A stretch of DNA of 8,708 bases from Candidatus Zixiibacteriota bacterium (GCA_022572905.1 JACZUZ010000050.1:1-8708), one strand, 5' to 3'; shown: positions 1 to 6,264, numbered from the stretch's first letter. Notes: generated by a model from the letters alone, not told the origin. Translations and numbers: made by a program.

Positions 1-2
1 AA

Positions 3-1028
3 GAGGGCGCGGCGCTGATAGAGAAAGCATGTTTGACTTGCCATGAACCCGACCCCGACGGTTCGAATTTCGCGCGGCTGGATTTTGAGAAGCATTGCGC
101 CGACTGTCATCTGACGGGCGGAATGGAATCCGCCGCTCTGAATGTCGATGGAAAGAATGGTGACAAAGCAGGGGTGGAGACTCTGGAAATGATTCGTAAG
201 CGCATGGGTCCCCGAGCGCGCTGGGCATACTACATGAATCCCAACGAATTCGAAACAAAAGCAGGCGGGCGAAAAGTTGTTAAGTCCCCTCTACACCACG
301 CTGATCCCTGGATACTCGAAAACCTGAATGTGCTTAGACGTCAGCTCTATCCGGAGCTTGAATTAGCGGAATTAACGAAAGCGTCAGGTGAAGTGGGTCT
401 GGCGAATGTCAATGACGTTCATAGCGAGGCGCTAGAGAAACTTCAGGCCTACTCCGATGAGCTCAAGAGTCGCCCAGAGGAAGAATTGGCGATTGAGATA
501 AAAACAATAGATTCGCTCATAAGAAAATTGAGGAGAGAAATTGAGCTTGAATCGTTTACTTCAAGTCCCCGATTAACCGAGAAATCTTTCTTTGATCCAA
601 CCTCAGCAACGCTCGATCCGTCACTAAGTCCGGAGAAAATTGATGAGCTGAAGGGTTTGGTTGTCGCCCTGACAGGGAAGGACAATAAACTCTGTCAGCA
701 ATGTCATACTGTTCAGTACGCAAGCGTGATGAGAGTCAGCGCCGAGCAAGAAATTTTGAATCGCGTAGAATTTAATCATCGCGCGCATATACTCGAAAGC
801 GGCTGTCTGGATTGCCATACGGATATTCCGGTCACTTCGGAAATGAGCGCAGGAAAAACCGTTGACTCTACTTTGGATCGCGCCGCTGTACAAAACATCC
901 CCGGCATAAAGAACTGCCGCTCCTGTCACACATCCTCGGGCGCGTCAACAAATTGCGTCAGTTGCCACCTTTTCCATCCTAACAAAAACAACCGAGGAAG
1001 TCTGCAATTGTTTGTGGGAGCAAGGTAG
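3..1028 (+). CDS. Multihaem cytochrome c, 5'-truncated by the window edge
   Basis: This is the C-terminal part of a c-type multihaem cytochrome, expected to be an extracytoplasmic electron carrier. The frame is open from base 3. A TTG at 33 could serve as a start but would cut through the first haem site CLTCH (30-44), so the true start and any signal peptide lie upstream. Five more CxxCH sites follow: CADCH (96-110), CQQCH (693-707), CLDCH (804-818), CRSCH (915-929) and CVSCH (954-968). An FNHRAH stretch just before the fourth site could supply distal histidine ligands, as in cytochrome c7/c3-like proteins. Between haems 2 and 3 lies about 195 residues without haem sites, including a charged probable coiled coil (codons at about 420-550). 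The FHA gene follows after 14 bp, implying co-transcription. Covalent haem binding is well supported; the redox partner and the exact family are not determined. Confidence 0.92.
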   Translation, partial: EGAALIEKACLTCHEPDPDGSNFARLDFEKHCADCHLTGGMESAALNVDGKNGDKAGVETLEMIRKRMGPRARWAYYMNPNEFETKAGGRKVVKSPLHHADPWILENLNVLRRQLYPELELAELTKASGEVGLANVNDVHSEALEKLQAYSDELKSRPEEELAIEIKTIDSLIRKLRREIELESFTSSPRLTEKSFFDPTSATLDPSLSPEKIDELKGLVVALTGKDNKLCQQCHTVQYASVMRVSAEQEILNRVEFNHRAHILESGCLDCHTDIPVTSEMSAGKTVDSTLDRAAVQNIPGIKNCRSCHTSSGASTNCVSCHLFHPNKNNRGSLQLFVGAR

Positions 1029-1042
1029 CGGTAGGAATCGAT

Positions 1043-2062
1043 ATGCAAGCAAGAATATTCTGCAAAACCGGTTCATTGGCCGGTTTGGAACATTCACTGG
1101 GGGTTGAAACTACGCTGGGTAAGAGTAGCGCTAATGATGTTGTGCTCAATACTCATATTGTTTCAAGAAATCATGCGCGAATATTCTTCGACAATCAAAA
1201 GAATCGCTACTTCTTGCAGGACAGGGATAGCCGCAACGGAACATCGCTGGATGGCGCAAAACTAGGTAAGGATCCGGTAGAGCTTGGAGACTTACACGTG
1301 ATAACTTTCGCCGGAAAAGTAGACTTGATATTTCAAGTCATGAAAGAAGGCGCATCGTCGCCGACCAAGCCTGCGGCTCCCGCACAACCCGCAGTGCAGT
1401 CGCAACAGCAGTCTCCGCAAAAGCCTGCAATTGAGAAAACATTTGAAGAAGACGCAGGGATGAAAACCGTAGCTGACTCTGGCGGGTTTGTTTTGCCCGC
1501 TGGGCTGGAAAGAGCTGGCTCTCAACAACAGCAGTCTCAACAGGACTCCGAAACCGAGAGAGAATCTGAAGAAGACGCAGGGATGAAAACTGTAGCTGAC
1601 TCTGGCGGGTTTGTTCTGCCCGCTGGGCTGGAAGGAACGGACTCTCCCGAAGGAAGCTCCGAGGAAGGAACTGCAGACACTGGCGCTGATTTGTCGCGCA
1701 CCGTAGCGGACTCCGGTGGATTCGTGGCTCCTCCCATTCCCGGAATCGGCGCTGGCGCGACGGAAGAAACAAGTGGGATCGCTAGTTTCAAATTAATCGC
1801 TAGTGATGGCTCGCAAAGTTTCGATTTGAGCGAAGGCGTAAGTGTTATTGGAAGCTCGGCAGATTGCCATATTACGCTATCGGATGAGTCTATTTCGGAG
1901 AAACACGCGTCGCTCACGCTTGTGAATGGCAAATTGATCCTGAAAATTCTAGGCGAGGGCTGGACCTCGGTGAACGCGTCCCAGGTATCAATAGAGCGAG
2001 AAGTAAAAGAAGGCGACATAATTCGCATTGGGATTATTCAACTCAAAATCACGAAGAATTAA
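1043..2062 (+). CDS. Protein with N- and C-terminal FHA domains and a TVADSGGFV-repeat linker
   Basis: A 339-residue probable phosphothreonine-reading adaptor with no signal peptide or membrane segment, so probably cytoplasmic. Residues 1-98 form a classical FHA domain: GKSSANDVVL near 26-35, VSRNHA at 40-45 and DSRNGT at 62-67, with Lys in place of the usual Arg after the glycine. Residues 100-245 are a low-complexity Pro/Gln/Ser/Glu linker containing TVADSGGFV at 142-150, 183-191 and 220-228. Residues 247-339 form a second, degenerate FHA domain: VIGSSADCHITL and ISEKHASL are present, but the Arg after the glycine is Ser and the Asn-Gly loop is missing, so it may not bind phosphothreonine. 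The ATG is preceded by AGGA at 1033-1036 with 6-nt spacing. It lies between a cytochrome gene and an oxidoreductase with FHA domains, pointing to a shared complex. FHA assignment is firm for domain 1 and good for domain 2. Confidence 0.9.
   Translation: MQARIFCKTGSLAGLEHSLGVETTLGKSSANDVVLNTHIVSRNHARIFFDNQKNRYFLQDRDSRNGTSLDGAKLGKDPVELGDLHVITFAGKVDLIFQVMKEGASSPTKPAAPAQPAVQSQQQSPQKPAIEKTFEEDAGMKTVADSGGFVLPAGLERAGSQQQQSQQDSETERESEEDAGMKTVADSGGFVLPAGLEGTDSPEGSSEEGTADTGADLSRTVADSGGFVAPPIPGIGAGATEETSGIASFKLIASDGSQSFDLSEGVSVIGSSADCHITLSDESISEKHASLTLVNGKLILKILGEGWTSVNASQVSIEREVKEGDIIRIGIIQLKITKN
1403..1633 (+). repeat. Tandem duplication of a 123-bp (41-codon) unit in the FHA linker
   Basis: Unit 1 starts at 1403 and unit 2 at 1526, both with the 13-mer caacagcagtctc. 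The offset is exactly 123 bp, so the reading frame is kept. The 67-bp cores at 1444-1510 and 1567-1633 differ at two positions only (1468/1591 and 1493/1616), both silent. The stretch between the shared start and the core has diverged. A third copy of only the TVADSGGFV core (1700-1726) is much older at DNA level. Confidence 0.93.
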
Positions 2063-2135
2063 TTTCCCCCGCGATTGGATCGTACTACTAGGTGAATCTG
2101 TTGCGAAGTTTTCAATCTTGAGATCAAGCATGTTT

Positions 2136-2140
2136 GGGAG
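2136..2140 (+). promoter_or_regulatory. Ribosome binding site that decides the start of the FAD-FHA-ferredoxin gene
   Basis: GGGAG lies 11 nt before the ATG at 2152. An in-frame TTG at 2134 would put this purine tract inside the coding region and would itself lack a Shine-Dalgarno sequence. The ATG at 2152 (protein beginning MSVTGEYSSD) is therefore preferred, although the spacing is on the long side. Confidence 0.6.
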
Positions 2141-2151
2141 AAGAAGATAAA

Positions 2152-4485
2152 ATGAGTGTAACTGGCGAATATTCTAGTGACGGCTTTATTGTTCTGGATA
2201 AACCCGTGGACTTACCCGAGGTTCTCGATCTGTTGATTGTCGGTGGCGGACCCGGTGGATCTACAGTCGCGTTTCGCGCTAAAGAGTTGGGATTGAACTT
2301 TCTTGTCATCGATCAGGATGAAATAATGAAACGCATCCGTGACTACCCGAAAGATAAACCTATCCTGCCGAACTTTGGGGGTGGAGATAAGCTCAAATTT
2401 CCAAAATGCGGAGAGTTAGTCGATAAACTCCACTTCGCCACAATAGACAAAGACGACATGTACAAGTTATGGAAACGACTGTACCAAGAATGTAATATAC
2501 CCGCTCAAATCAGAATAGAGTTGACTGGCCTGGAACTTCAGAGCGACGGAGTCTGGGAGGCGAAGACATGGAATCACAATGTAAAGAAATCCCAAAGCTA
2601 CAAGGCCAAACATGTTGTTCTGGCAATTGGTCGCGGTGTTCCGCGCAGATTTGACATACCGGGAAACACCGATGGTATCGCGTTTCGGCTGGACGACCCT
2701 GCGTCATATGTGGGCAAACCCACATGCGTAATTGGCGGCGGCACGTCGGCGGGGGAAGCTGTAATAGCTATCTCAAACGCGAAAACTAAGGCCGGAGACG
2801 AGTCGATGGTATTCTGGTCTTATCGAGGTGACAAAATGCCCCGCGTGTCTAAAGCGCTGGCCGATGTATTCTTTGACGTATATTTCGGAAACGGGAATGT
2901 GCGCTACTATCCGAAAAGCGATCCGGCGGCCATTGTCACCGCCGAGGATAAGAAAGAATATCTGAGTATCAGAGTTGATCGGCGCTGCATAGAGGGCAGG
3001 CCGAATGAAACATCCTCAGTTGAATTCGCTAAAGAATTCTGCGTGGCTTGCATAGGCGAGGATATCCCGGAAAAATTCCTTAAAGAACTAGGCGTAAACA
3101 TGCCGGTAGGCGGCGCTCAAAACAAGAAGCGAATGGCCGTGTCTGTTCTGTTGCAAACAGAACTGGAAAATATCTATTTTGTGGGCGATATTCTCAGCCA
3201 GGCCTATTTCGAGACCGACGATTTCAGCGCTGATCCCAGTGGCTTCAAAGAGGTCAAGCATCGCGGAAATATTAAATCTGCCATGCGGGACGGCGTATAT
3301 GTCGCGGAGGTCGTTGCTCAAAAGCTGTCCGGCGCAAAAGAAGTCCGCGTTGTAATCACGGATGCGGACACTGTCGTTGATCAAAAACTCGAAGCTCCGG
3401 TAGCTGTGGCTCAACCTGTAGAAAGTGAAGGCCCACCTCCTGCAAGCGTTACAAAGGATCGAAGTGTAGAAACACCCGGAAAGGCCTGGTTGGTGCGCAT
3501 ACTTCCCGGTGACATAGAGGAGGATGAATTCCAAGTCAAGGAACACGGTGTTACAACAATCGGTAAAAGCGAATGCGACATAACCTTAGCTGATGACACG
3601 ATGCTCTCCGATAAGCACGCATCAATATTGCATAGTGAAGATGGATATTTCCTTCGCGATGACGGTAGTGTCAACGGGGTTTATCTAAAAGCGCCGGAGG
3701 GAAAACATCTCGAGGCGGAACCCGGCAATCTGGTTCGGGCAGGCCGACAGTTTCTTGTCTTCGCTAAAACAAATGGCTCGTTTAGCTTCACTCACTATAA
3801 TCAATCTGGCAAAGAAATCGGAAAGCACGCCATCCCCGAGAAAACGATCTTACTTGGCCGCGACGCGCCGGATATTATACTTGATAAACAAGATGGCCAG
3901 CTTTCGCGCCGTCACCTGGCGCTTTCCATAAAGGATGGCAAAATTCAAATCAAAGACCTCAAGAGCGTCAACGGAACTTATCTTAAAGTCCGCAACGCCA
4001 TAAAAATAAATCATGGAGACCGTTTTAGATTAGCCCAGCAAACGTTCGTCTTCACTCTCAAAGAAGACGCGGTAATTGATCCTGGACACATAACCATAGC
4101 GCCCGTTCCCTTAGTGGCGCCGACGCCAAAGACGGAAGAGGCGCCAACTCCGGCTCCCGCCCCAGCGCCTGCGGTATCTGCTACCGCTGAAGGTGGACTC
4201 ACTGTGACATTCGGAGAGGGAGGACCGAGCTTTCCGATTCAGCCGGGTCAGACAATCTGCGATATTGCCGAAGATCAGGAATTGACAATCAACGCGGAAT
4301 GCCACGCTGGCATTTGCGGCAGTGATCCAATCAAAATAATCTCTGGCGCTGAAAACTTTAACAAAATGAGTGATAGTGAGAAAGAGGCCCTTGAAGATAT
4401 TTGCGATCTTGATCCATCTACTTGCAGAATGGCCTGTATGGCCAAGCCCACGGGGCCTGTGATTGTCGAGATTATCAAACAATAA
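2152..4485 (+). CDS. FAD/NAD(P) oxidoreductase fused to two FHA domains and a C-terminal [2Fe-2S] ferredoxin-like domain
   Basis: A 777-residue multidomain flavoprotein, probably cytoplasmic. Residues 26-55 hold the FAD Rossmann motif VGGGPGGS. VVLAIGRG at 155-162 is the strand-turn typical of two-dinucleotide-binding flavoproteins. VIGGGTSAGE (193-202) is the NAD(P)H-binding motif, and YFVGD (342-346) is the second FAD motif. This half resembles thioredoxin-reductase/YpdA-like enzymes but has no active-site CxxC between the nucleotide domains. FHA-A (about 446-539) has IGKSECDITL, SDKH and SVNG. FHA-B (about 543-635) is canonical with GRD, SRRH and SVNGTYL. After a Pro/Ala hinge (about 650-675), residues 683-777 form a ferredoxin-like domain with CHAGICGSD and CRMAC. 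A likely electron path is NAD(P)H to FAD to [2Fe-2S]; the acceptor is unknown. It lies 89 bp after the preceding FHA gene and shares its domains. Domain calls are secure; substrate and partners are inferred. Confidence 0.9.
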   Translation: MSVTGEYSSDGFIVLDKPVDLPEVLDLLIVGGGPGGSTVAFRAKELGLNFLVIDQDEIMKRIRDYPKDKPILPNFGGGDKLKFPKCGELVDKLHFATIDKDDMYKLWKRLYQECNIPAQIRIELTGLELQSDGVWEAKTWNHNVKKSQSYKAKHVVLAIGRGVPRRFDIPGNTDGIAFRLDDPASYVGKPTCVIGGGTSAGEAVIAISNAKTKAGDESMVFWSYRGDKMPRVSKALADVFFDVYFGNGNVRYYPKSDPAAIVTAEDKKEYLSIRVDRRCIEGRPNETSSVEFAKEFCVACIGEDIPEKFLKELGVNMPVGGAQNKKRMAVSVLLQTELENIYFVGDILSQAYFETDDFSADPSGFKEVKHRGNIKSAMRDGVYVAEVVAQKLSGAKEVRVVITDADTVVDQKLEAPVAVAQPVESEGPPPASVTKDRSVETPGKAWLVRILPGDIEEDEFQVKEHGVTTIGKSECDITLADDTMLSDKHASILHSEDGYFLRDDGSVNGVYLKAPEGKHLEAEPGNLVRAGRQFLVFAKTNGSFSFTHYNQSGKEIGKHAIPEKTILLGRDAPDIILDKQDGQLSRRHLALSIKDGKIQIKDLKSVNGTYLKVRNAIKINHGDRFRLAQQTFVFTLKEDAVIDPGHITIAPVPLVAPTPKTEEAPTPAPAPAPAVSATAEGGLTVTFGEGGPSFPIQPGQTICDIAEDQELTINAECHAGICGSDPIKIISGAENFNKMSDSEKEALEDICDLDPSTCRMACMAKPTGPVIVEIIKQ

Positions 4486-4531
4486 TGTAAAAGACTTCGC
4501 GCGTGAGAAATTATGGCGCATAAGGAAACGA

Positions 4532-4547
4532 CCGCTCAAGTAAGCGG
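4532..4547 (-). terminator. Weak hairpin downstream of the SET-domain gene
   Basis: Read on the minus strand, CCGCT-TACTTG-AGCGG forms a 5-bp GC-rich stem and is followed by TCGTTTCCTT. It lies about 50 bp beyond the SET gene stop and could be a weak rho-independent terminator. The stem is short and the T tract is broken. Confidence 0.3.
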
Positions 4548-4571
4548 CTGATCATTGAATCAAGAACCTGA

Positions 4572-4605
4572 AGTAATGAGATAGCTTAGCGCACGTTACT
4601 TTTTT
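4572..4605 (+). terminator. Possible AT-rich terminator of the cytochrome-FHA-oxidoreductase operon
   Basis: AGTAATG (4572-4578) can pair with CGTTACT (4594-4600), including one G-U pair, and six T residues follow at 4600-4605. It is about 90 bp after the oxidoreductase stop and overlaps the end of the convergent SET gene. The stem is AU-rich and the 15-nt loop is large, so this is only a candidate. Confidence 0.3.
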
Positions 4606-5135
4606 CTGCCATTTAATCCGGCGCCACTTCTACGGTGTCCGGTTTTAGGGCGGCCATTTTTGATGTTTCCATTGCGCTTGTTCAGTTTTAGAATAGTTCC
4701 TCGGCAATTCTCGGTTCCACAGTAGCAGACATATTTTTCCATTAGCCGTTTGGTAATTCTACCATCTGCGCCATAGGCATAGTCATAGGTCAACTCTTCT
4801 CCGGGCTTAATGCTTTTCAGCGCCCAGATAAAGATGCGGCCATCTTCATTAACGGCCTCGCAGTTCGGGTCGCATGAATGATTTATGAAACGCGAACTAT
4901 TGCCACCAACCGCGCCGTCAATTGTGATATCATGCTCTACTTCAAAGAGGAAAGTATGATGACGGTCCATCTTGTCTTCATCATAGCGACGCACTTCTTC
5001 CTCGCGGTCAATAATTTCACCGACATACTCGATAAGGCGGCGACCCTTTCTAATTTGTTCGGTGGCGAAAATACCTCGTCCCTGGATCCGGGAGTTGCGG
5101 ACGCGAAATGGAATTGTTTTTCTCTTAGTAATCAT
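4596..5135 (-). CDS. SET-domain protein-lysine N-methyltransferase with post-SET zinc cysteines
   Basis: A 179-residue SAM-dependent methyltransferase of the SET family, predicted to methylate lysines on a protein. Visible landmarks are GRGIF (19-23) near the cofactor site, YVGEII (37-42), RFINHSCDPNC (82-92), the ELTYDYAYG segment with its catalytic-type tyrosine (about 114-122), and a post-SET CxCxxxxC at 137-144. Together with Cys92 the last motif could bind zinc. After residue 147 comes a basic Lys/Arg/Gly/Asn tail that may contact nucleic acid or an acidic partner. The frame extends upstream to a GTG at 5237, but family proteins start shortly before the GRG motif, the extension has no Shine-Dalgarno sequence, and the promoter lies just above it, so the ATG at 5135 is chosen. 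Its own ribosome site is weak (GAAAG). It is convergent with the redox operon. The family call is very secure; the target is unknown. Confidence 0.93.
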   Translation of the reverse strand: MITKRKTIPFRVRNSRIQGRGIFATEQIRKGRRLIEYVGEIIDREEEVRRYDEDKMDRHHTFLFEVEHDITIDGAVGGNSSRFINHSCDPNCEAVNEDGRIFIWALKSIKPGEELTYDYAYGADGRITKRLMEKYVCYCGTENCRGTILKLNKRNGNIKNGRPKTGHRRSGAGLNGRKK

Positions 5136-5212
5136 GTGTCTTTCGTTGCAGGAAATGTGATTTATAACCGTAGTACTGGTGGGTAAGTCCGTTCGTTCGG
5201 TAGTCCTAAAGA

Positions 5213-5234
5213 CGGCAGCGCCAAACCACTGCCG
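5213..5234 (-). promoter_or_regulatory. Hairpin near the 5' end of the SET-gene transcript
   Basis: CGGCAG (5213-5218) and CTGCCG (5229-5234) form a perfect 6-bp inverted repeat with a 10-nt loop. It sits next to the transcription start predicted from the -10 box at 5239-5244, at the head of a leader of about 100 nt. It could stabilise the RNA or act as an operator. No known riboswitch fold was recognised. Confidence 0.4.
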
Positions 5235-5238
5235 CACT

Positions 5239-5267
5239 AATATATACGCAAATTAGCCAACCAGCAA
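5239..5267 (-). promoter_or_regulatory. Sigma-70-like promoter for the SET-domain gene
   Basis: On the minus strand TTGCTG (5262-5267) and TATATT (5239-5244) are separated by exactly 17 nt. The -10 box matches five of six consensus bases and the -35 box three of six. It predicts a start near 5232, giving a leader of about 100 nt before the ATG at 5135. Confidence 0.5.
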
Positions 5268-5295
5268 AGAACTATTTTTGAGGGTTTACCGCGCC

Positions 5296-5448
5296 ATGAA
5301 ACGCCAGGCCTCAATTGAGTATCCAGCAATGAAAGCGCCAAGGATATGGAAGAAATTTCGTATTAATTGGAAAACGAAAAAATACTCTAAGCCGAGATAT
5401 CGAGTGGCTCGCTGGAACCAGGGTCGGCGGAGCCTTCGCCAGAGATAA
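5296..5448 (+). CDS. Possible 50-residue hyperbasic protein
   Basis: An uninterrupted ATG-to-TAA frame of 50 codons beginning MKRQASIEYPAMK. It has 8 Lys, 10 Arg, one Glu and no Asp (net about +17) and three Trp, a composition of nucleic-acid-binding small proteins. GAGGG at 5280-5284 lies 11 nt upstream. It starts in the gap beside the divergent SET gene, and its last 20 or so codons are antisense to the end of the acidic gene. Against it: some lysines come from an A-rich tract that is also the T tract of a candidate terminator on the other strand, and no convincing promoter was seen. No known ribosomal or histone-like family was recognised. Confidence 0.3.
   Translation: MKRQASIEYPAMKAPRIWKKFRINWKTKKYSKPRYRVARWNQGRRSLRQR
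5376..5400 (-). terminator. Candidate rho-independent terminator overlapping the acidic gene's stop
   Basis: On the minus strand ATATCTC (5394-5400) pairs with GAGTAT (5382-5387) with one bulged T and a 6-nt loop, directly followed by six T residues. The stop codon TAG lies in this hairpin. The stem is short, so confidence is moderate to low. Confidence 0.4.
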
Positions 5449-6241
5449 TGTCATTATATATAGCCATAAATTTGTCAAAAGCCACGCCATTGCCGTTCGG
5501 CTCAGTGTCCACACTCAAATAGCTGATTTCATTCAAAGATTCGAGTAAGGCCACGAACTCGGAGTCAAAGAGTTCCTTCAAAGAGTCCAGTAGAGCCTGG
5601 AAATCAGTGGTAATAGTTTCTCCGTCACCCTCGGTTGCGACTGTCGTCGAATCGCCGTCGGCGCCGCTCGTTGTCGTGACTTCTTCGCCATCAACTACTT
5701 CGCCGACAGCGCTACCTTCAGGTTCGGCTACAATTAATACAGCGGTCAAATCTGCGAGAAGGTTGTCGAATGCGGACTGATAAAGAGAGGAAAGACTCTC
5801 AACCGTTTCCACGTCAATTGTTGAAGCGACTGTAATTATCGGATCATCGGTAGTTGACGGATCGGCAAATGCGTTCAGCGCGTCTCGAATGGCCTGAATT
5901 TGCTCTTCTGTAAGATCCTCGGAACCCAGAAGAGTCTCGATATTTGAAGAAACCGAAGCTGTAATTTCGGTAATGCCGTCAGTCAAAGCTTGTGTTTGCT
6001 CATCAGTCTGAGCGGCCAGCAATTCTTCATAGAAATTGATATGCAGTCGCGCTGACGCAACACCCGCGAAATGACCTTCCTGCAGAAGACTTACAACTCC
6101 GCCGTCATCGGAATCGTCGGACGAACCACCGTCATCGATAATAATTGTGGCTCCGCTTGTCGTTGGGTCGGGACCCTCCCGAATGTTTTTGTAACTCTGA
6201 GCGTGAAGTGGGGGACTTCCATTTATTGGGCCAACTGACAT
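5387..6241 (-). CDS. Hyperacidic protein of unknown function
   Basis: A 284-residue protein not recognised as any family. It has 55 Asp/Glu against 6 Lys/Arg and no Cys or Trp. Residues 1-50 are low-complexity and disordered-looking, with an Asp/Gly/Ser patch at 36-48 (DDGGSSDDSDDGG). Residues 60-130 and 225-270 look helical with regularly spaced Leu, Ile and Val, so a helical bundle or coiled-coil fold is likely. A Gly/Thr/Asp/Glu-rich segment (about 178-225) separates them. There is no signal peptide or membrane segment. The ATG is preceded on the minus strand by GGAG with 7-nt spacing, which supports translation. The gene has its own leader with a palindrome and probably its own terminator. 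The charge could suit metal binding, a salt-adapted cytoplasm or an acidic partner for a basic protein; none of these is demonstrated. Confidence 0.75.
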   Translation of the reverse strand: MSVGPINGSPPLHAQSYKNIREGPDPTTSGATIIIDDGGSSDDSDDGGVVSLLQEGHFAGVASARLHINFYEELLAAQTDEQTQALTDGITEITASVSSNIETLLGSEDLTEEQIQAIRDALNAFADPSTTDDPIITVASTIDVETVESLSSLYQSAFDNLLADLTAVLIVAEPEGSAVGEVVDGEEVTTTSGADGDSTTVATEGDGETITTDFQALLDSLKELFDSEFVALLESLNEISYLSVDTEPNGNGVAFDKFMAIYNDIISGEGSADPGSSEPLDISA

Positions 6242-6243
6242 AA

Positions 6244-6264
6244 CTGGTCTCCGGTGTATACCAG
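6244..6264 (-). promoter_or_regulatory. Stem around the acidic gene's Shine-Dalgarno sequence
   Basis: On the minus strand CTGGT (6260-6264) can pair with ACCAG (6244-6248), placing the GGAG ribosome site (6249-6252) in the 11-nt loop next to the ATG. This could modulate initiation, but a 5-bp stem is modest. Confidence 0.3.

Noticed and set aside
33..35. TTG as the start of the cytochrome gene
   Set aside because: It lies inside the CLTCH haem site at 30-44, and the frame is open to the left edge.
1403..1726. CRISPR-like array
   Set aside because: The repeats are in-frame codons of the FHA linker, with no regular short repeat-spacer pattern.
1338..2028. Long open frames on the minus strand across the FHA linker
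   Set aside because: They mirror the repeated, GC-structured codons of the adaptor gene and give low-complexity Arg/Leu/Ser proteins without a ribosome site.
2117..2128. Inverted repeat CTTGA-GA-TCAAG before the oxidoreductase gene
   Set aside because: Arms of only 5 bp with a 2-bp centre are too short to support an operator or hairpin call.
3040..3051. CVAC in the oxidoreductase as a thioredoxin-reductase active-site disulphide
   Set aside because: It lies in the strand leading to the CIGED loop, where reductases have their conserved A-x-G segment, not at the active-site position between nucleotide domains.
4878..5186. 102-codon plus-strand frame
   Set aside because: It is antisense to the SET gene, whose motifs are unmistakable.
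5136..5237. N-terminal extension of the SET protein to a GTG start
   Set aside because: No Shine-Dalgarno sequence, non-conserved-looking residues, and a predicted transcription start almost at the GTG.
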